64,000 nt of DNA from Caulobacter sp. Lineage in GTDB: Bacteria; Pseudomonadota; Alphaproteobacteria; Caulobacterales; Caulobacteraceae. Of this stretch, positions 38,814 to 48,544 are shown piece after piece. The notes under the pieces are model-generated. The model saw nothing but the letters and a program-made list of their open reading frames with translations, was not told the DNA's origin and ran no database searches. Positions within the stretch are counted from its first letter, which is position 1. The number at the start of each line of letters is the position of its first letter. Location of the stretch: the NCBI GenBank assembly GCA_021741355.1, contig JAIOXZ010000019.1, positions 1-64,000 on the forward strand, written 5' to 3'. Made by a program: the position numbers and the translations under genes.

Positions 38814-40360
38814 GTTCCGCCGATCCTGAAGCCGGCGTCGGCGCCCGCGGCCTCGACGGCGAAACCGAAGTCCGAGGGATCAGAGCCGTAGATCCGGTAG
38901 AGTGGATCGCCCCGGTCGACCCTGTCGCCGATACGGTGGAGGATCTCGATGCCGGCCCCGGCGTCTGTCGGCGCCCCGGCCAGCCGGGCTATGCCGGCGA
39001 TGCGCAGGCAGTCGACCGCCGTGACATGCCCGGCCGCATCCGCCACGACCTCATGCTCCAGCGAGCCCAGGGCGCCGCTCAGCGGCGAGGGGCCCTGCGC
39101 CTCGATGATGGCCGCCATGGACCGGCGGGCGGCGCCCGATTGCAGCAGGTCCCGGGCGCGCGCCTCAGCCTTGCCGCCGGGCAGATCGGGATCGGCGTCG
39201 AGCACCCGGGCGGCCAGCCGGATGGCCTTTTCCCGCAGATCCTCGGGCGCGCCGGGCGTGTTTGCGAGGACCGCCATGACGTCCCGGGCCTCCAGAACGG
39301 GGCCCACGCCGCGGCCGATCGGCTGGGAGCCGTCGGTGAAAACCACCTCGATTTCAAGGCCCAGATTGGTGGCGACGAACTCGAACACCTTCCTCAGGCG
39401 GAGCGCCTCCCGGCTGTCGCGCAGCTTGGCCGAAGGCCCCACCGGCAGGTCGAGCACCAGTCGCCCGACCCCGGCGGCGATCTTCTTCGACAGGATCGAG
39501 GCGACCATCTGCTCGGGCGTGTCGATCGAGAGCGGGCGTTCCACCGAAATCAGCACGTCGTCCGCCGGCGACAGGTTCACCCGCCCGCCCCAGATGACGC
39601 AGCCGCCACAGGTTTCGACGACCTCGCGCATTTCCGCCTCCGACAGATCCACCCGGGCGAGGACCTCCATCGTGTCGGCGGTTCCCGCCGGCGAAGTGAT
39701 CGCACGCGACGAGGTCTTCGGAATGGTCAGTCCGTGGGCGGCGATGATCGGCGCGATGATCAACGAGGTTCTGTTTCCGGGAATGCCGCCGATGCAGTGC
39801 TTGTCCACGACAAGTTTGCCGCCCCAGTCGAGCCTCGAGCCCGCCGCGATCATCCCGCGGGTGAGGCCGAGCGTCTCTTCCGGCGACATGAACCGGGCGC
39901 AGGCGACGAGGAAGGCGGTGACTTCCATGTCGGTCCATCGATGATCGGCCAGATCGCGCGCCACGGCCGCAAAGGCGGCGTCGTCGAGCACCAGACCGTC
40001 GACCTTGGCGCGAATGGCCGCGAGGCTGGCGGGCGGACGCGCGGGCGCCACCTGGACAAGGTCGCCGGCCTTGACGCCGAGGCGACGGAAGAGCGGCTGC
40101 GGCAGCCCGATCTCGTCGGGCAGGAGCAGGTCCGGGTCACCGATCATCGTCGAGGCCAGCAGCGTTCGGTCCCCGGCCCGAAGCTCAACCTTGCGCGAAC
40201 CGCGCAGGCGTTCCGGCCGCAGCACCTGGCTGCAGCGGGCCATGACGACGACATTCTCGCGGAAGCTGTCGAGACCCAGCGGGCGGGCCTTCAGGAACTC
40301 CGGCCGGCCGGACACGGTCGCCGGCTCCGCTTCGCTGGTGCTCCTGATCAAGGCGCTCAT
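38810..40360 (-). CDS. Thymidine phosphorylase family, archaeal AMP-phosphorylase-like
   Basis: [54 protein letters not shown]...[26 protein letters not shown]...[24 protein letters not shown]; extra N-terminal domain. Confidence 0.87.
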   Translation of the reverse strand: MSALIRSTSEAEPATVSGRPEFLKARPLGLDSFRENVVVMARCSQVLRPERLRGSRKVELRAGDRTLLASTMIGDPDLLLPDEIGLPQPLFRRLGVKAGDLVQVAPARPPASLAAIRAKVDGLVLDDAAFAAVARDLADHRWTDMEVTAFLVACARFMSPEETLGLTRGMIAAGSRLDWGGKLVVDKHCIGGIPGNRTSLIIAPIIAAHGLTIPKTSSRAITSPAGTADTMEVLARVDLSEAEMREVVETCGGCVIWGGRVNLSPADDVLISVERPLSIDTPEQMVASILSKKIAAGVGRLVLDLPVGPSAKLRDSREALRLRKVFEFVATNLGLEIEVVFTDGSQPIGRGVGPVLEARDVMAVLANTPGAPEDLREKAIRLAARVLDADPDLPGGKAEARARDLLQSGAARRSMAAIIEAQGPSPLSGALGSLEHEVVADAAGHVTAVDCLRIAGIARLAGAPTDAGAGIEILHRIGDRVDRGDPLYRIYGSDPSDFGFAVEAAGADAGFRIGGT

Positions 40361-40407
40361 GCTCCGTCCCCACGGCGTGCAGCATGGCGCGCCGCCACGC
40401 GACCGCC

Positions 40408-40421
40408 TTGAGCGAAATCAA
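40408..40421. promoter_or_regulatory. FNR/Dnr-type box TTGAGCGAAATCAA
   Basis: TTGAG-N4-ATCAA, centre about 54 bp upstream of the phosphorylase start. Confidence 0.5.
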
Positions 40422-40554
40422 GGCGCCGGGTCCCCGGTCCGGGGATCATGTTGATGATTGGGCCGGCCCCTCGCGACGGCCCAGAGGGCTGGAACGCCAT
40501 GAACAGACGCACAGGCAGTCATCGAAGCCGTCCTCGGCCGAGCGCGGTGACCTG

Positions 40555-41142
40555 ATGGCTTCTCCAAAACGCATCCTGGTGATCAACGGCCATCCCGATC
40601 CGGCATCGGAGCACCTGTGCGCCGCGCTGGCGCAAGCTTATGTCCGCGGCGCGACAGCCGCCGGATTCGAGGTCGCCACCCTCGACGTCGGCGCCCTCGA
40701 CTTTCCCCTGATCCGGTCGCTGAAGGACTACAAGTCCGGCGCGGTGACCGAAGACATCGCCCGCGCCCAGGACGCCGTGAAACACGCCCAGCATCTGGTG
40801 TTCGTCTTCCCCATCTGGTTCGGCTCGCCGCCGGCGCTGCTGAAGGGGTTCTTCGAACAGCTCCTGCGCCAGGGTTTCTCCTGGAGTTCGCCGCAGTCCG
40901 CCCTGTCGAGCGTGCTGACCGGCAAGTCGGCCCGGCTGATCGTCACCATGGGGATGCCTACGTCGGTCTTCCGGTTCCTGCTCGGCGGACACGGTCTTGC
41001 GGGACTTGAGAAAGGCCTCTTCCTGGTCGCCGGCGTCGGGCCGGTGCGCCGGACCCTGCTCGGCGGCGCCCATGACCACGCGCCGGACCGCCAGGCGAAA
41101 TGGCTGGCGCTGGCCGAGGACCTGGGCCGCCGCGGGACCTGA
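40555..41142 (+). CDS. NAD(P)H-dependent flavodoxin-fold oxidoreductase (MdaB/quinone-reductase-like)
   Basis: RILVINGHPDPASEHLCAALAQAYVRGATAAGFEVATLDV...AQHLVFVFPIWFGSPPALLKGFFEQLLRQGFSW. Confidence 0.88.
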   Translation: MASPKRILVINGHPDPASEHLCAALAQAYVRGATAAGFEVATLDVGALDFPLIRSLKDYKSGAVTEDIARAQDAVKHAQHLVFVFPIWFGSPPALLKGFFEQLLRQGFSWSSPQSALSSVLTGKSARLIVTMGMPTSVFRFLLGGHGLAGLEKGLFLVAGVGPVRRTLLGGAHDHAPDRQAKWLALAEDLGRRGT

Positions 41143-41200
41143 CCGGCGGGTCAGACCGCCGAGGCGGCCGGTTTTCAGCATGGACGAGACGCCGGCAAGC

Positions 41201-42055
41201 CTATCCTGCCTTTCGGGTCCTGGGCTTGTCCGCGCGCCTGGCCGGTGAGGCCTTCGCGGACTTCGCCTTCGCGGGCGCCTTGTCCTTGCCGGCCAGGCTG
41301 GCCCGCAGCGCGGCCATCAGGTCAACGACGTTGGTGTCCTCCGGCGCCTGGGCGGCCACGACCTTGCGACCCTTTTGCTTGTCAGCGATCAGGCCTTTCA
41401 GGGCCTCCTCATAGCGGTCAACGAACTGGCCGGGGTCGAAGGGGCCCGCCTGCTGCTCGATGATCTTCTCGGCGATCGCGATCATCGCCGGGTCCGCCTT
41501 GGCCGAGCTTATCTCGCCAAAGATCTCGTCGGGCCGGCGCACCTCCGCGTCCGACCGGATGGTGTAGGCCAGGATGCCCTTGCCGCGCGGCTCCAGCGCG
41601 AGGATGCGTTCGCGCGTGGACAACACAATGCGGCCAAGCGCGATCTGGCCCGACTTCTCCAGCGCGGTGCGGATGACGCCGAAGGCCTCCTGGGCCAGCT
41701 TGCCGTCGGGGGCGAGATAGTAGGGGTTGTCCCAGTAGATCCGGTCGATCTCGTCGCCGGGAACGAACCGCTCGATGTCGATGGTCTTCGTGCTTTCCAG
41801 CTTGACCGACCTGATCTCCTCGTCGGTCAGCAGGATGTATTCGCCTTTGGAAACCTCGTAACCCTTGACCAGACCTGACCGCTCGATCGGCCCGGTGTCC
41901 GGGTCCGTGGTGATCATCCTGATCCGGTTGTTGGTCTTGGGATTGATCAGGTTGAAGTGAACATCGCCGCCCGAACTGGTCGCCGTGTAGAGGGCGACCG
42001 GACAGGTCACGAGGGACAGTTTGAGGTGTCCCTGCCAGCTAGGACGTTGGGCCAT
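41201..42055 (-). CDS. ku: Non-homologous end joining protein Ku
   Basis: WQGHLKLSLVTCPVALYTATSSGGDVHFNLINPKTNNRIRM...EYILLTDEEIRSVKLESTKTIDIERFVPGDEIDRIYWDNPYYLAPDGK; Lys-rich tail. Confidence 0.95.
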   Translation of the reverse strand: MAQRPSWQGHLKLSLVTCPVALYTATSSGGDVHFNLINPKTNNRIRMITTDPDTGPIERSGLVKGYEVSKGEYILLTDEEIRSVKLESTKTIDIERFVPGDEIDRIYWDNPYYLAPDGKLAQEAFGVIRTALEKSGQIALGRIVLSTRERILALEPRGKGILAYTIRSDAEVRRPDEIFGEISSAKADPAMIAIAEKIIEQQAGPFDPGQFVDRYEEALKGLIADKQKGRKVVAAQAPEDTNVVDLMAALRASLAGKDKAPAKAKSAKASPARRADKPRTRKAG

Positions 42056-42128
42056 CGCGTCTCTCCGGCCGGCGCCTGGCGGGCGCCCCTGGACCTGAGT
42101 CAACGAGTCTCGCGGCGATTGGTTCTGG

Positions 42129-42368
42129 CTAGTCGCAGGACGCGGTCTCGCCGGACCCGAGGTCGATGCGGAAGCAGTGCTCCCGCCCCGTGCCCACCTC
42201 GCGGACGATCAACGTGATTTCGTCGCCGTCCTCGGGCGGATGGAAGTCCTCGGCGTAGGCCACCGCCGCGGCCTCGAAGGACGCCTCCTCCAGCGTCCTG
42301 GCGTGGCGGTTGTCCAGATGGCGGGCGTGGACGTTGAACTGGCGGGTCTCGCCGGTGGCCTGGCTCAT
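42129..42368 (-). CDS. Small conserved hypothetical protein
   Basis: 79 aa [71 protein letters not shown] between ku and ligD. Confidence 0.6.
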   Translation of the reverse strand: MSQATGETRQFNVHARHLDNRHARTLEEASFEAAAVAYAEDFHPPEDGDEITLIVREVGTGREHCFRIDLGSGETASCD

Positions 42369-42490
42369 ATCCGGTCCTCCTGCCCTCTCAACGCGCGAAC
42401 AGACCACATGGATTCATCCGCGCGCGGCCGGCCCGGATCATGTCGCCGGGAAGATCGTTGATGCTGATGACACCGTGTCGGAGGAGATCC

Positions 42491-45091
42491 ATGGCCGCCT
42501 CAAAGCTCGCCCGGTACCAGGAGATGCGCGACTTCGGCCGGACGACCGAGCCGACGGGAAAGACCTCGAAGGTCCTGCCGTCGCAGGCCCTGCGGTTCGT
42601 CATCCAGAAGCATGCCGCCAGCCATCTGCATTTCGACCTGCGACTGGAGTACGCCGGGACGTTCCGGTCCTGGGCGGTTCCCAAGGGCCCGTCCCTCGAC
42701 CCCAGGGATCGCCGGATGGCGATGGAGGTGGAGGACCATCCGCTCGACTACGGCGACTTCGAGGGCACGATCCCCAAGGGCCAGTACGGCGGCGGCACGG
42801 TGATGCTGTGGGATCGCGGCTACTGGGCGCCGGAAAAGGGCTTCGAAGACATCGGCAAGGCGCTGGCGGCGGGCGAGCTGAAGTTCGTCATGGAGGGCGA
42901 GCGGATGCACGGCGGCTGGGTGCTGGTGCGACTGAAGGGCGACGGCCGGGGCAAGCCGAAAACCGCATGGCTGCTGATCAAGCATCGGGACGCGGGCGCG
43001 GTCGATGGCGACGCGACCGGCCCGACCGACAACGACCGGTCCGTCGCCTCGGGTCGGACCATGGCCGACATCGCTGCGGGCAAGGGAAAGGCCGCCAAGC
43101 CGTTCATGACCGGTACGGGCGCCGGCGCCGGCGCCGTCTGGCAGAGCAAACCCAGCAACACCTCGACGGCAGCCGCGTCGCCGCCGATGGGCGGCGGAAC
43201 CCGGCGCAAGGCGCCAGCCTCCACGACGAAGGACGCGGGCAGTCTGCCGGCCTTCATCGAGCCTCAGCTGACCCGATCACAGGACAGGCCGCCCTCCGGC
43301 GACGGCTGGGCTCACGAGATCAAGTTCGACGGCTACCGCATGCAGCTGCACACCGTCGGCGGCAAGGCCACCCTGCTGACGCGCAAGGGGCTCGACTGGT
43401 CCTCCCGGTTTCCGGAGATCGTCGCGGCCGGCGCCCGGCTCGCCGACAGCGTCATCGATGGCGAGGTGGTCGCCCTGGACCAGACCGGCGCGCCGGATTT
43501 CGCCGCGCTCCAGGCCGCCCTCTCCGACGGGAAGACCGGGGATCTGATGTTCTTCGCCTTCGACCAGATGTTCGCCGGCAAGGAGGACTGGCGTTCGCGT
43601 CCATTGGTCGAGCGCAAGGCGGGTCTGAAGGCGAACCTCCGGAAGGCGCCGCCCCGCATCCGTTACGTCGAACACTTCCTCACCGCCGGCGACGCCGTGC
43701 TGCTCTCGGCCTGCCGGATGGATCTGGAGGGCATCGTCTCCAAAAAGCTGGATGCGCCCTACCAGTCCGGGCGCAGCGAGACCTGGATCAAGTCAAAGTG
43801 CCGGCAGGGCCATGAGGTGGTGATCGGCGGCTGGACGACGACCGGCGCCGCCTTTCGTTCGCTGATCGCCGGCGTTTTCCGGGACGGCGAGCTCGTCCAC
43901 GTCGGGCGGATCGGCACAGGCTTCAGCCGCGACGTCGTGGCCCGCATAATGCCCAGGCTCAGGGCGCTCGAAACCGACACCAGCCCGTTCCGGGGCAAGG
44001 GCGCGCCGAGGAAGGTGGAGGGGGTTCACTGGGTGCGGCCGGAGCTGGTGGCCGAGATCCAGTACGCCGGGTTCACCGGTGACGGCGCCATCCGGCAGGC
44101 TTCCTTCAAGTGGCTGCGCGACGACAAGCCCGCCGGCGAGGTGGAGGCTGAAGCGCCGGCCCCGGTCGGAACCGCCACCGTGACCCCGCGCGGGTCCGCC
44201 ACGGTCATGGAGATCACCATCAGCCACCCGGACAAGCCGCTCTGGCCGGACGCCAACGACGGCAAGCCGGTCACCAAGCTCGAGCTGGCCCGGTACTACG
44301 AGGCGGTCGGCGCCTGGATGCTGCCGCATGTCAGGGGGCGGCCCTGTTCCATGATCCGCATGCCGGACGGCATCAACGGAACGCAGCGCTTCTTCCAGCG
44401 CCACAGCGCCAGGGGCCAGTCGTCGCTGATCTCCGAGATCACGGTGTCGGGCGACCGCAAACCCTACATCCGGTTCGATCGGGTCGAGGCGCTGGTCGCC
44501 GCCGCCCAGTCCGGCGCGCTGGAGCTGCACCCCTGGAACTGCGAGCCCTTCCAGCCGGAACAGCCCGGACGGCTGGTGTTCGACCTTGATCCGGCCCCTG
44601 ACGTGGCCTTCGAGGCCGTGATCGAGGCCGCGCGCGAGGTCCGCGACCGGCTCGAGGCGCTGGGCCTGGTCAGCTTCTGCAAGACCACCGGCGGCAAGGG
44701 TCTGCACGTCGTCACGCCGGTGAAGGCGAAGGGCATCGACTGGCCCACGGCCAAGGCGTTCGCCCGCGGCGTTTGCAAGGTGATGGCCGACGCGGCGCCC
44801 GATCGCTTCCTGATCAGCATGGCCAAAAAGGACCGTACGGGACGCATCTTTCTGGACTACCTGCGCAACGACCGCATGGCGACCGCGGTCGCGCCCCTGT
44901 CTCCGCGCGGCCGGCCCGGCGCTCCGGTGTCCATGCCGCTGACCTGGAGCCAGGTCCGCAAAGGCCTCGATCCGGCGCGCTACACCGTCCGGACGGTCCC
45001 GGCGCTCATCCCCCGGCTCACCGCCTGGGATTCCTACTTTGACAGCGAACAACCCCTGTCCGCCGCGATCCGCCGCCTGGGCAAGGTCTGA
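42491..45091 (+). CDS. ligD: DNA ligase D (3'-phosphoesterase, ATP ligase, polymerase domains)
   Basis: [135 protein letters not shown]. Confidence 0.97.
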   Translation: MAASKLARYQEMRDFGRTTEPTGKTSKVLPSQALRFVIQKHAASHLHFDLRLEYAGTFRSWAVPKGPSLDPRDRRMAMEVEDHPLDYGDFEGTIPKGQYGGGTVMLWDRGYWAPEKGFEDIGKALAAGELKFVMEGERMHGGWVLVRLKGDGRGKPKTAWLLIKHRDAGAVDGDATGPTDNDRSVASGRTMADIAAGKGKAAKPFMTGTGAGAGAVWQSKPSNTSTAAASPPMGGGTRRKAPASTTKDAGSLPAFIEPQLTRSQDRPPSGDGWAHEIKFDGYRMQLHTVGGKATLLTRKGLDWSSRFPEIVAAGARLADSVIDGEVVALDQTGAPDFAALQAALSDGKTGDLMFFAFDQMFAGKEDWRSRPLVERKAGLKANLRKAPPRIRYVEHFLTAGDAVLLSACRMDLEGIVSKKLDAPYQSGRSETWIKSKCRQGHEVVIGGWTTTGAAFRSLIAGVFRDGELVHVGRIGTGFSRDVVARIMPRLRALETDTSPFRGKGAPRKVEGVHWVRPELVAEIQYAGFTGDGAIRQASFKWLRDDKPAGEVEAEAPAPVGTATVTPRGSATVMEITISHPDKPLWPDANDGKPVTKLELARYYEAVGAWMLPHVRGRPCSMIRMPDGINGTQRFFQRHSARGQSSLISEITVSGDRKPYIRFDRVEALVAAAQSGALELHPWNCEPFQPEQPGRLVFDLDPAPDVAFEAVIEAAREVRDRLEALGLVSFCKTTGGKGLHVVTPVKAKGIDWPTAKAFARGVCKVMADAAPDRFLISMAKKDRTGRIFLDYLRNDRMATAVAPLSPRGRPGAPVSMPLTWSQVRKGLDPARYTVRTVPALIPRLTAWDSYFDSEQPLSAAIRRLGKV

Positions 45092-45212
45092 CGACGTTTG
45101 CAGGACCACCGGATAGCGCTCCCCTCCCCCCCGGCGCCGCCCGTTCAGAAAACGACAGTTGAGCTGGCGGTCGCGTGGCCGCAGGATCGGGGCTCGGGAC
45201 GGAGATGGCGGG

Positions 45213-46928
45213 ATGGGTCTGCGCGGCGCGATGCTGGGGTTGCTGGTCGCCGCCGTCTGCGCCGCCGGCCAGGACGTCCAGGCGCAGCCGGCTCCGGCCG
45301 GAGGTCAGGCCGTCAGCCTGAGGGCCCAGGCCAACAAGGCGATCGCCGACTACGAAGCGGGCCGGTACGACCTCGCCGAGGCCGGTGTGCGCAAGGTCTG
45401 GCTCGAACTCCAGCGCACCCTGGGCGATGAGCATCAGCAAACCCTGTCCGCCGCCGGCTACCTCGCCAACACCCTGGAAGCGCTCGGCCGCACCGCGGAG
45501 GCCGAAGCTCTGAACCGGCAGGTCTGGACCGTCCGCGAGCGCTTGATGGGCGAAACCGATTCCCGCACCCTGACCTCGGCGAACAACCTGGCGTCCAACC
45601 TGCTCGCCCTAGGCCGGCCCGCGGAGGCCGAGACGCTGTATCGGCAGGTGTGGACGGCCCGCCGCGAGACGCTGGGCGAAGCGCACCGGGACACGCTGGT
45701 CGTGCTGGGCAATCTGGCCTCCAGCCTCGGGGATCAGGGACGCCTCGCCGAAGCCGAGGTCCTGAAGCGCCAGGTGTGGGCCAGCCGTCGCGGCGCACTG
45801 GGCGAGGAACATCCCGACACCCTGAGATCGGCGAGCAACCTGGCGTTCAGCCTCGGCGAACTGGGCCGGACGGCGGAGGCCGAACGCCTGAACCGCGAGG
45901 TCTGGACGATCAGCCGCCGGGTGCTGGGCGAAGACCATCCCGATACCCTGGCCTCGGCCGGAAACCTCGCCTTCAGCCTCGCGTCGCTCGGCCGGGCCGC
46001 GGAAGCCGAAGTCCTCGACCGCGCGGTCTGGACGGCCCGCCGCCGCGTACTGGGCGACGAGCATCCCGACACCCTGATCGCGGCGAGCAATCTCGCCGGC
46101 ACGCTCGGCGACCTGGGTCGAACGGCCGAGGCGATGGCGCTGCAGCAGCAGGTGTGGACCCTCCGCCGAAAGACCCTCGACGAGGACCACCCGGCCACGC
46201 TGATCGCCGCCAACAACCAGGCCGAAACCCTGCGCGAACTGGGCCGTCTGGCCGAGGCCGAGACCCTGCAGCGCCGCGTCCTGATCGCCATGCGCAAGGT
46301 TCTGGGCGAGGCGCATCCCAACACCCTGATCGCCGCCAACAATCTGGCCTTCGTCCTCAAGGCCCTGGACCGGATCGCCGAGGCCGAGCCCCTGCACCGC
46401 CAGGTCTGGACGACCAGCAGCCGGGTGCTTGGCGAAGAGCACCCGACGACGCTGACCTCCGCGAACAATCTCGCCGAGACCCTGTTCGCCCTCGGCCGCC
46501 GGCAGGACGCCGAGGCGCTGCATCGGCAGGTCTGGGCGGCCCGCAGCCGGCAATTGGGACCGGACCATCCGGACACCCTCAGCTCGGCGAACAACCTCGC
46601 GGTGCTGCTCGGCGCGATGGGCCGGGTCGAAGAGGAGGAGGCCCTGCTGGCCGCGATCACCGACACCGCGACGGTGCGCGATCAGACGCAGGCATCACCG
46701 CGATGGATGATCACCGCCTACGCCAATCTGGGCGACGCGCGTTTCGCCCTGCGCCGCTTCCCCGGCAGCTACGAAGCCTTCGCCCGGGCCGGCGTGGTGA
46801 CGCGGCGACGTTACGCTGACCGTCGCATGAGCGGCGACAGCGATCAGGCGCGGCAAGAACTGGTCCGCGGCCGCGATGTCTTCTTCGGCCAGATCCGCGC
46901 CGGCTGGGCCTGGGCGAACGAGCCCTGA
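45213..46928 (+). CDS. Secreted tetratricopeptide (kinesin-light-chain-type) repeat protein
   Basis: Signal peptide MGLRGAMLGLLVAAVCAAGQDVQA, then about 10 consecutive 42-aa units of form GExHPDTLxxAxNLAxxLxxLGRxAEAExLxRQVWxxRRxVL. Confidence 0.88.
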   Translation: MGLRGAMLGLLVAAVCAAGQDVQAQPAPAGGQAVSLRAQANKAIADYEAGRYDLAEAGVRKVWLELQRTLGDEHQQTLSAAGYLANTLEALGRTAEAEALNRQVWTVRERLMGETDSRTLTSANNLASNLLALGRPAEAETLYRQVWTARRETLGEAHRDTLVVLGNLASSLGDQGRLAEAEVLKRQVWASRRGALGEEHPDTLRSASNLAFSLGELGRTAEAERLNREVWTISRRVLGEDHPDTLASAGNLAFSLASLGRAAEAEVLDRAVWTARRRVLGDEHPDTLIAASNLAGTLGDLGRTAEAMALQQQVWTLRRKTLDEDHPATLIAANNQAETLRELGRLAEAETLQRRVLIAMRKVLGEAHPNTLIAANNLAFVLKALDRIAEAEPLHRQVWTTSSRVLGEEHPTTLTSANNLAETLFALGRRQDAEALHRQVWAARSRQLGPDHPDTLSSANNLAVLLGAMGRVEEEEALLAAITDTATVRDQTQASPRWMITAYANLGDARFALRRFPGSYEAFARAGVVTRRRYADRRMSGDSDQARQELVRGRDVFFGQIRAGWAWANEP

Positions 46929-46941
46929 ACCCGGACTTGCT

Positions 46942-48480
46942 CTACAGCGCCGCCTCGATGAACCTCGGGCCCTTTGACGTCATCGCCCGCGCGATCGCCG
47001 CATCGAATTCCTCGACCGTCGAGCACCGCTCCGCCGGCAGGCCCAGGCCGCCCGCCAGGCTGACCCAGTCGATGCGCGGCGAGCCGAGGTCGAGCAGCTT
47101 TTTCGCCGCCGGCCCGGGGTTGCCGGCGCCGGTGCGGCCCATCTCGATGTTGAGGATCCGGTAGGCGTGGTTGGCGAACACCACCACGGTCACGTCCAGC
47201 TGCTCGCGGGCGATCGTCCACAGCCCCTGGACCGTGTACATCGCCGCGCCGTCGCCGTTCAGGCTCAGCACCTTGCGGTCGGGACAGGCCACGGCCGCGC
47301 CGATCGCCAGCGGGATCCCCTGACCGATGGCGCCGCCGGTCAGGCACAGCCAGTCGTGCGGTCGCGCTGTCCTGGTCGACTGGTAGACCGGCAGGCCGGC
47401 GGTCACCGCATCGTCGCTGATGATCGCGTTGTCGGGCATGTGCCGGGCCAGCGAGGCGCCGATGGTGTAGGGGTTCTGCGCCCCGACCGGCATGTCCGGC
47501 AGTTTCAGCGGCTCGACGGGCGCGCTCTCGGGCGCGTCCAGCGCATCGGCCAGCGCCTGAAGCGCGGCGATGCCGTCCGCCTCGCGGCCGCACAGGCTGA
47601 CCGCCTCGCAGCCCTCCGGCGTCAGCAGGCTGGGCCGGTCGGGATAGGCGAAGAAGGCCACCGGCTCGACGGTCTCGACCAGCACCATCAGGTCGACGCC
47701 CTCCAGGTCGGCCAGGGCCATCTCGCCGAAGTACATCATCTTGTCGGGCGCGAACCGGCCGGCGCCGCGGGCGATGCGGCTGACGAAGGTGTCCATCAGG
47801 GTCCGCACGCCGGTGGCGGCGATCCGCCCGGCCTGGCGCACGCCGGCGTCGAGGCAGGCCGTGCCGCCCATCAGGATCACCGGCTTCTTCGCGGCCTGGA
47901 TGCGCGCGGCGATGGCGGCGACGTCGGCCGCCGCCGGAACAGAGCGGGGCGCCGGCGTCAGCACCGGTCCCACCACCGAAGTCTCGGTCCAGGCGCTGTC
48001 AGCCGGCAGGATCAGGCTGGCGCAGCCGCCCGGCGCGCCGAAGCTGGCCTGCACCGCCTCGGCGGCCAGCGGCCCGACCGCGTCCGCCGTCTCGGCCGAC
48101 TTGACCCACAGCGAGTTGGGCGCGGCCCAGCCGGCGATGTCGGAGTTCAGCGGCGCGTCATACTGGCGGTGGTAGGTGGCGTGCTCGCCGATCACGTTGA
48201 CCAGCGGCGTCCCCGCGCGCCGGGCGTTGTGCAGATTGGCCCCGCCGTTGGCGTAGCCGGCGCCCAGGTGCAGCAGGGTGCAGGCCGGCTTGCCGGCCAT
48301 CCGGCCGTAGCCGTCCGCCGCTCCCGTCGCCACGCCCTCGAAGAGGCACAGCACCGACCGCATGCGCGGCTCCCGGTCCAGGGCCGAGACGAACTGCATC
48401 TCGCTGGTGCCCGGATTGGCGAAGCAGGCGATCACGCCGTTGTCGGCGAGGGTGGTGATCAGGGCGTCGGCGCCGTTCAT
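46942..48480 (-). CDS. Thiamine-diphosphate-dependent acetolactate synthase-like large subunit
   Basis: MNGADALITTLADNGVIACFANPGTSEMQFVSALDREPRMRSVLCLFEGVATGAADGYGRMAGKPACTLLHLG...NGDGAAMYTVQGLWTIAREQLDVTVVVFANHAYRIL. Confidence 0.9.
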   Translation of the reverse strand: MNGADALITTLADNGVIACFANPGTSEMQFVSALDREPRMRSVLCLFEGVATGAADGYGRMAGKPACTLLHLGAGYANGGANLHNARRAGTPLVNVIGEHATYHRQYDAPLNSDIAGWAAPNSLWVKSAETADAVGPLAAEAVQASFGAPGGCASLILPADSAWTETSVVGPVLTPAPRSVPAAADVAAIAARIQAAKKPVILMGGTACLDAGVRQAGRIAATGVRTLMDTFVSRIARGAGRFAPDKMMYFGEMALADLEGVDLMVLVETVEPVAFFAYPDRPSLLTPEGCEAVSLCGREADGIAALQALADALDAPESAPVEPLKLPDMPVGAQNPYTIGASLARHMPDNAIISDDAVTAGLPVYQSTRTARPHDWLCLTGGAIGQGIPLAIGAAVACPDRKVLSLNGDGAAMYTVQGLWTIAREQLDVTVVVFANHAYRILNIEMGRTGAGNPGPAAKKLLDLGSPRIDWVSLAGGLGLPAERCSTVEEFDAAIARAMTSKGPRFIEAAL

Positions 48481-48544
48481 GGTCTTCTCCTGTCGCGACA
48501 GTCTCCCATCCAACATTTCGGGCGCCGCGCCAACCGCGCGCGCA

